From NCBI GenBank assembly GCA_025351795.1, contig JANXVG010000011.1:1-64000 (forward strand): DNA of 64,000 nucleotides. The letters run 5' to 3'. Below, piece by piece: positions 62,011 to 64,000 of this stretch. Below the pieces are notes generated by a model. The model searched no databases. It saw only the letters and a list, made by a program, of their open reading frames with translations, and was not told where the DNA came from. Each line of letters starts with the position of its first letter. The stretch's first letter is position 1. A program made the translations under genes and the position numbers. This stretch comes from Salinibacterium sp. (GTDB taxonomy: Bacteria; Actinomycetota; Actinomycetes; Actinomycetales; Microbacteriaceae).

Positions 62011-63889
62011 AACGGAGGGCGGCGGCGAGTTGCTCAGGGGCAGTGATCGGCAGGCGGCACACAAAGTTCTCGCAGAGGTAGGCAGTCGCCCCCGTGGCGG
62101 CGGTGCGCCCCGCGAAGAGTTCACAGCCAGCCCGAGCGAATGCGGTGGCCTGGGCGTCGCTGACGACCGCAACGATCGATCCCTGCCAACTCTGGGCGAG
62201 CGTCGCGAGTGGTGAGCGAGCGTCACCGACGACCACGAGTTGCGACACCGGCGACTGCAGGCGCGACATGACGGTAAGCGCAGTGCCGAAGGAGATCGGG
62301 CGCTCGGCCGCACGTGTCGCGACGCTCGCCATGCGCCTCTCGGCCTCGGTCAGATAGGGTGCGTACGCGGTAAGCAGATACAGCCGGTACAGGGCAGCCG
62401 CGAACGCGCTCGGTCCAGAGGGATGTGCGCCGTCGCTCGGCTCTGCCTCAAGCACGAGTCCGTTCGCGGTGAGCACGGGGTCGGCGCCACCAGGAACACC
62501 GTTCACCGCGAGCACATCGTCAACGAGCGTGCGCGCCACCGATGCGTAGCGAACCTCGCCGGTCGCGGTCGCGAGGTGCAACAGGCCGGATGCGAGCATG
62601 CCATAGTCGTCGATCGTCGCCTTCGCGGCGGAGATCGTCTCACCAATCGATGCCCGTACGAGCCCCTGTTTCAGAATGTGCCTCTCGATCAGGAAGTCGG
62701 CCGCGCGCCGCGCCGCGGCGATCCAGTCCGCTCGGTTCACGAGCGTGCCCGCGATCGCGAGCCCCTCGATCGCGAGCCCATTCCAGCCGGTGAGCACCTT
62801 CTCGTCCAGCGGCGGAACGCTCAGGGTGGCGCGACGGGCCGCGTCGAGGGAGTAGTAGAAGCCCTCGACCCGTTCGCCGTCGACGGTGCTCTCGCTGTCT
62901 TGGGCCGAGGCGAAGCCACCAGCCGGCAATTGCATCCGCTCGATCAAGAAACCGGCGATTCCGGCCGCAATTTCGGCCCGACCGGAGCGCGCATATGCGA
63001 CCAGCAATTGTGCGTTGTCGTACAGCATGCGTTCGTAGTGTGGTTCGGTCCAGTCGCGTCGCGTTGCGTAACGGAAGAACCCGCCCTCGATCGGGTCGCG
63101 GAGGCTGGATGCCGACATGGCATCGAGTGCGCGCTCGGCAAGCCCGCGGGCCGCGAGGTCGCCCACCGACCGGGCCGCGAGGTCGCCCACCGACCCGGCG
63201 TCGTGGTCGGCGTCCGGTACCGTGCTCAGAACCCCCGCCCCGCGTTCGAGCAGGAAGAGTAAGACGGGCGTGACCGGAAACTTGGGACTGCCGCCGAAGC
63301 CGCCGAACTGTTGGTCTTCGAGCGCGACGAGCTCACTCACGATCGCGGTGAATCCTTCGTCATCGGGGAGCGCGCTGGAAACCCGGGCAACCGGGCTGGC
63401 AAGTGCCTGGACGATAGTCGCCGCACTACCATCAACCTGTTCTCGGCGATCGCGCCAGGCATCGAGCACCGCGTCGAGCACCTGCCTGAACGATGCACGG
63501 CCATGCGCGGCAACCGGCGGCCAGTACGTGCCAGCGAAAAAGGTGCGGCCGGTCGGAGTCAGGAAGGCGTTGAGCGGCCAGCCGAGGTCCTCGGTAAATG
63601 CGCCAGCTGCCGCCAAGTAGGTGGCGTCGACATCCGGGTACTCTTCACGGTCGACCTTGATCGCCACGAGATTTTCGTTCATGAATCTGGCAATCTCGGG
63701 ATCGCTGAAACTCTCCCGTGCCATCACGTGGCACCAGTGACACGTCGAGTAGCCGATCGACACAAGCACCGGCACGTCACGGCGCCGCGCTTCCTCGAAC
63801 GCCTCGGCACTCCACTCCCACCAGTCGACGGGGTTGTCGGCGTGCGAGCGCAAATACGGGCTTACCGCTGTCACGAGGCGATTGGACAT
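62009..63889 (-). CDS. Thioredoxin-domain DUF255 protein (YyaL/SPATA20-like)
   Basis: The product is 626 aa. The N-terminal thioredoxin-like domain has [17 protein letters not shown] and the CxxC motif in [18 protein letters not shown]. An (alpha/alpha)6 glycosidase-like domain follows (from about residue 190; [20 protein letters not shown] and [14 protein letters not shown]). The activity is not known. An 8-residue in-frame tandem duplication (SVGDLAAR twice) is at about residues 230-247. The stop overlaps the inverted repeat terminator. Confidence 0.94.
   Translation of the reverse strand: MSNRLVTAVSPYLRSHADNPVDWWEWSAEAFEEARRRDVPVLVSIGYSTCHWCHVMARESFSDPEIARFMNENLVAIKVDREEYPDVDATYLAAAGAFTEDLGWPLNAFLTPTGRTFFAGTYWPPVAAHGRASFRQVLDAVLDAWRDRREQVDGSAATIVQALASPVARVSSALPDDEGFTAIVSELVALEDQQFGGFGGSPKFPVTPVLLFLLERGAGVLSTVPDADHDAGSVGDLAARSVGDLAARGLAERALDAMSASSLRDPIEGGFFRYATRRDWTEPHYERMLYDNAQLLVAYARSGRAEIAAGIAGFLIERMQLPAGGFASAQDSESTVDGERVEGFYYSLDAARRATLSVPPLDEKVLTGWNGLAIEGLAIAGTLVNRADWIAAARRAADFLIERHILKQGLVRASIGETISAAKATIDDYGMLASGLLHLATATGEVRYASVARTLVDDVLAVNGVPGGADPVLTANGLVLEAEPSDGAHPSGPSAFAAALYRLYLLTAYAPYLTEAERRMASVATRAAERPISFGTALTVMSRLQSPVSQLVVVGDARSPLATLAQSWQGSIVAVVSDAQATAFARAGCELFAGRTAATGATAYLCENFVCRLPITAPEQLAAALR
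63148..63195. repeat. In-frame 24-bp tandem duplication inside the DUF255 gene
   Basis: A 24-bp unit at 63148-63171 (starting GGGCCGCGAGGTCG) is repeated exactly at 63172-63195, duplicating the residues SVGDLAAR in a surface-loop region without disturbing the frame. Confidence 0.95.
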
Positions 63890-63913
63890 GCCTCCAGCGT
63901 AGGCTCGGTATTG

Positions 63914-64000
63914 TGCCTACGACAGTCGCAGTTACCTACATCGGCGGTCCCACCGCCCTCCTCGAATACGGCCACCTGCGCATCGTCACCGACCCGACCT
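63914..64000 (+). CDS. Metallo-beta-lactamase-fold hydrolase, N-terminal fragment
   Basis: A frame from a GTG at 63914 runs to the window edge and encodes [20 protein letters not shown] then RIVTDPT. The IGGPTALLE...TDPT pattern is the first strand pair of UlaG-like MBL-fold hydrolases. Catalytic HxHxDH residues lie outside the window. It is divergent from the DUF255 gene, 24 bp apart. Confidence 0.65.

Overview
The window is a high-GC, gene-dense chromosomal segment of an actinobacterium, most likely of the family Microbacteriaceae. This is inferred from gene content, GC-rich third positions, many GTG starts and actinobacterial synteny (metG-tatD-rsmA-ispE; rsmI next to a protein O-mannosyltransferase; mfd-pth-rplY; prs-glmU). 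No rRNA, CRISPR array or intact insertion sequence was seen. One tRNA-Gln(UUG) is present.

Layout. 1-2.3 kb is a scarred stretch: the end of a DNA-alkylation-repair gene, an IS3-orfA/PIN chimera, a small collagen-like surface protein and decayed transposase traces. 2.4-4.6 kb carries a VWA protein and a DHA2-type exporter. 4.97-10.3 kb is core: mfd, a cupin, pth, rplY. gnd follows at 10.6 kb. 12.2-21.0 kb is one catabolic operon on the minus strand: GntR/UTRA regulator, sugar-type ABC importer (lipoprotein plus two permeases), phosphotriesterase-like hydrolase, class III aminotransferase, FGGY kinase and NagB, mostly joined by 4-nt overlaps. GTATAC-centred palindromes lie before the lipoprotein gene and before the aminotransferase gene. 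21-25.6 kb is core again (fadD-like ligase, prs, glmU).

25.7-40.4 kb, between glmU and tRNA-Gln, is the most unusual part: a collinear minus-strand cluster that embeds a complete Pst-type phosphate transporter (PstC, PstA with a long tail, membrane-anchored PstS, PstB with an acidic N-terminal extension) among cell-surface genes. These are an 899-aa membrane-anchored exoprotein, a second PstS-like secreted protein, a WxL-like Ig protein, a DUF916 protein, a Gly/Ser-rich membrane protein, a sortase fold that has lost its catalytic residues, and a second sortase that retains His, Cys and Arg. I read it as one envelope-associated system and do not know a described equivalent.

40.5-64 kb returns to core and housekeeping genes: tRNA-Gln, lipoprotein, MarR regulator, ABC-F ATPase, a DUF559 nuclease-like gene flanked on both sides by the same type of hairpin element, a molybdopterin oxidoreductase, GT39 transferase, ispE, rsmA, tatD, metG, aldo/keto reductase, rsmI, protein O-mannosyltransferase, a large Ig/polytopic membrane protein, O-acetylhomoserine sulfhydrylase with its CoA-binding partner, a DUF255 thioredoxin-domain protein and the start of a metallo-beta-lactamase-fold gene.

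All starts, families and operons were read by eye. No database search or folding program was run.
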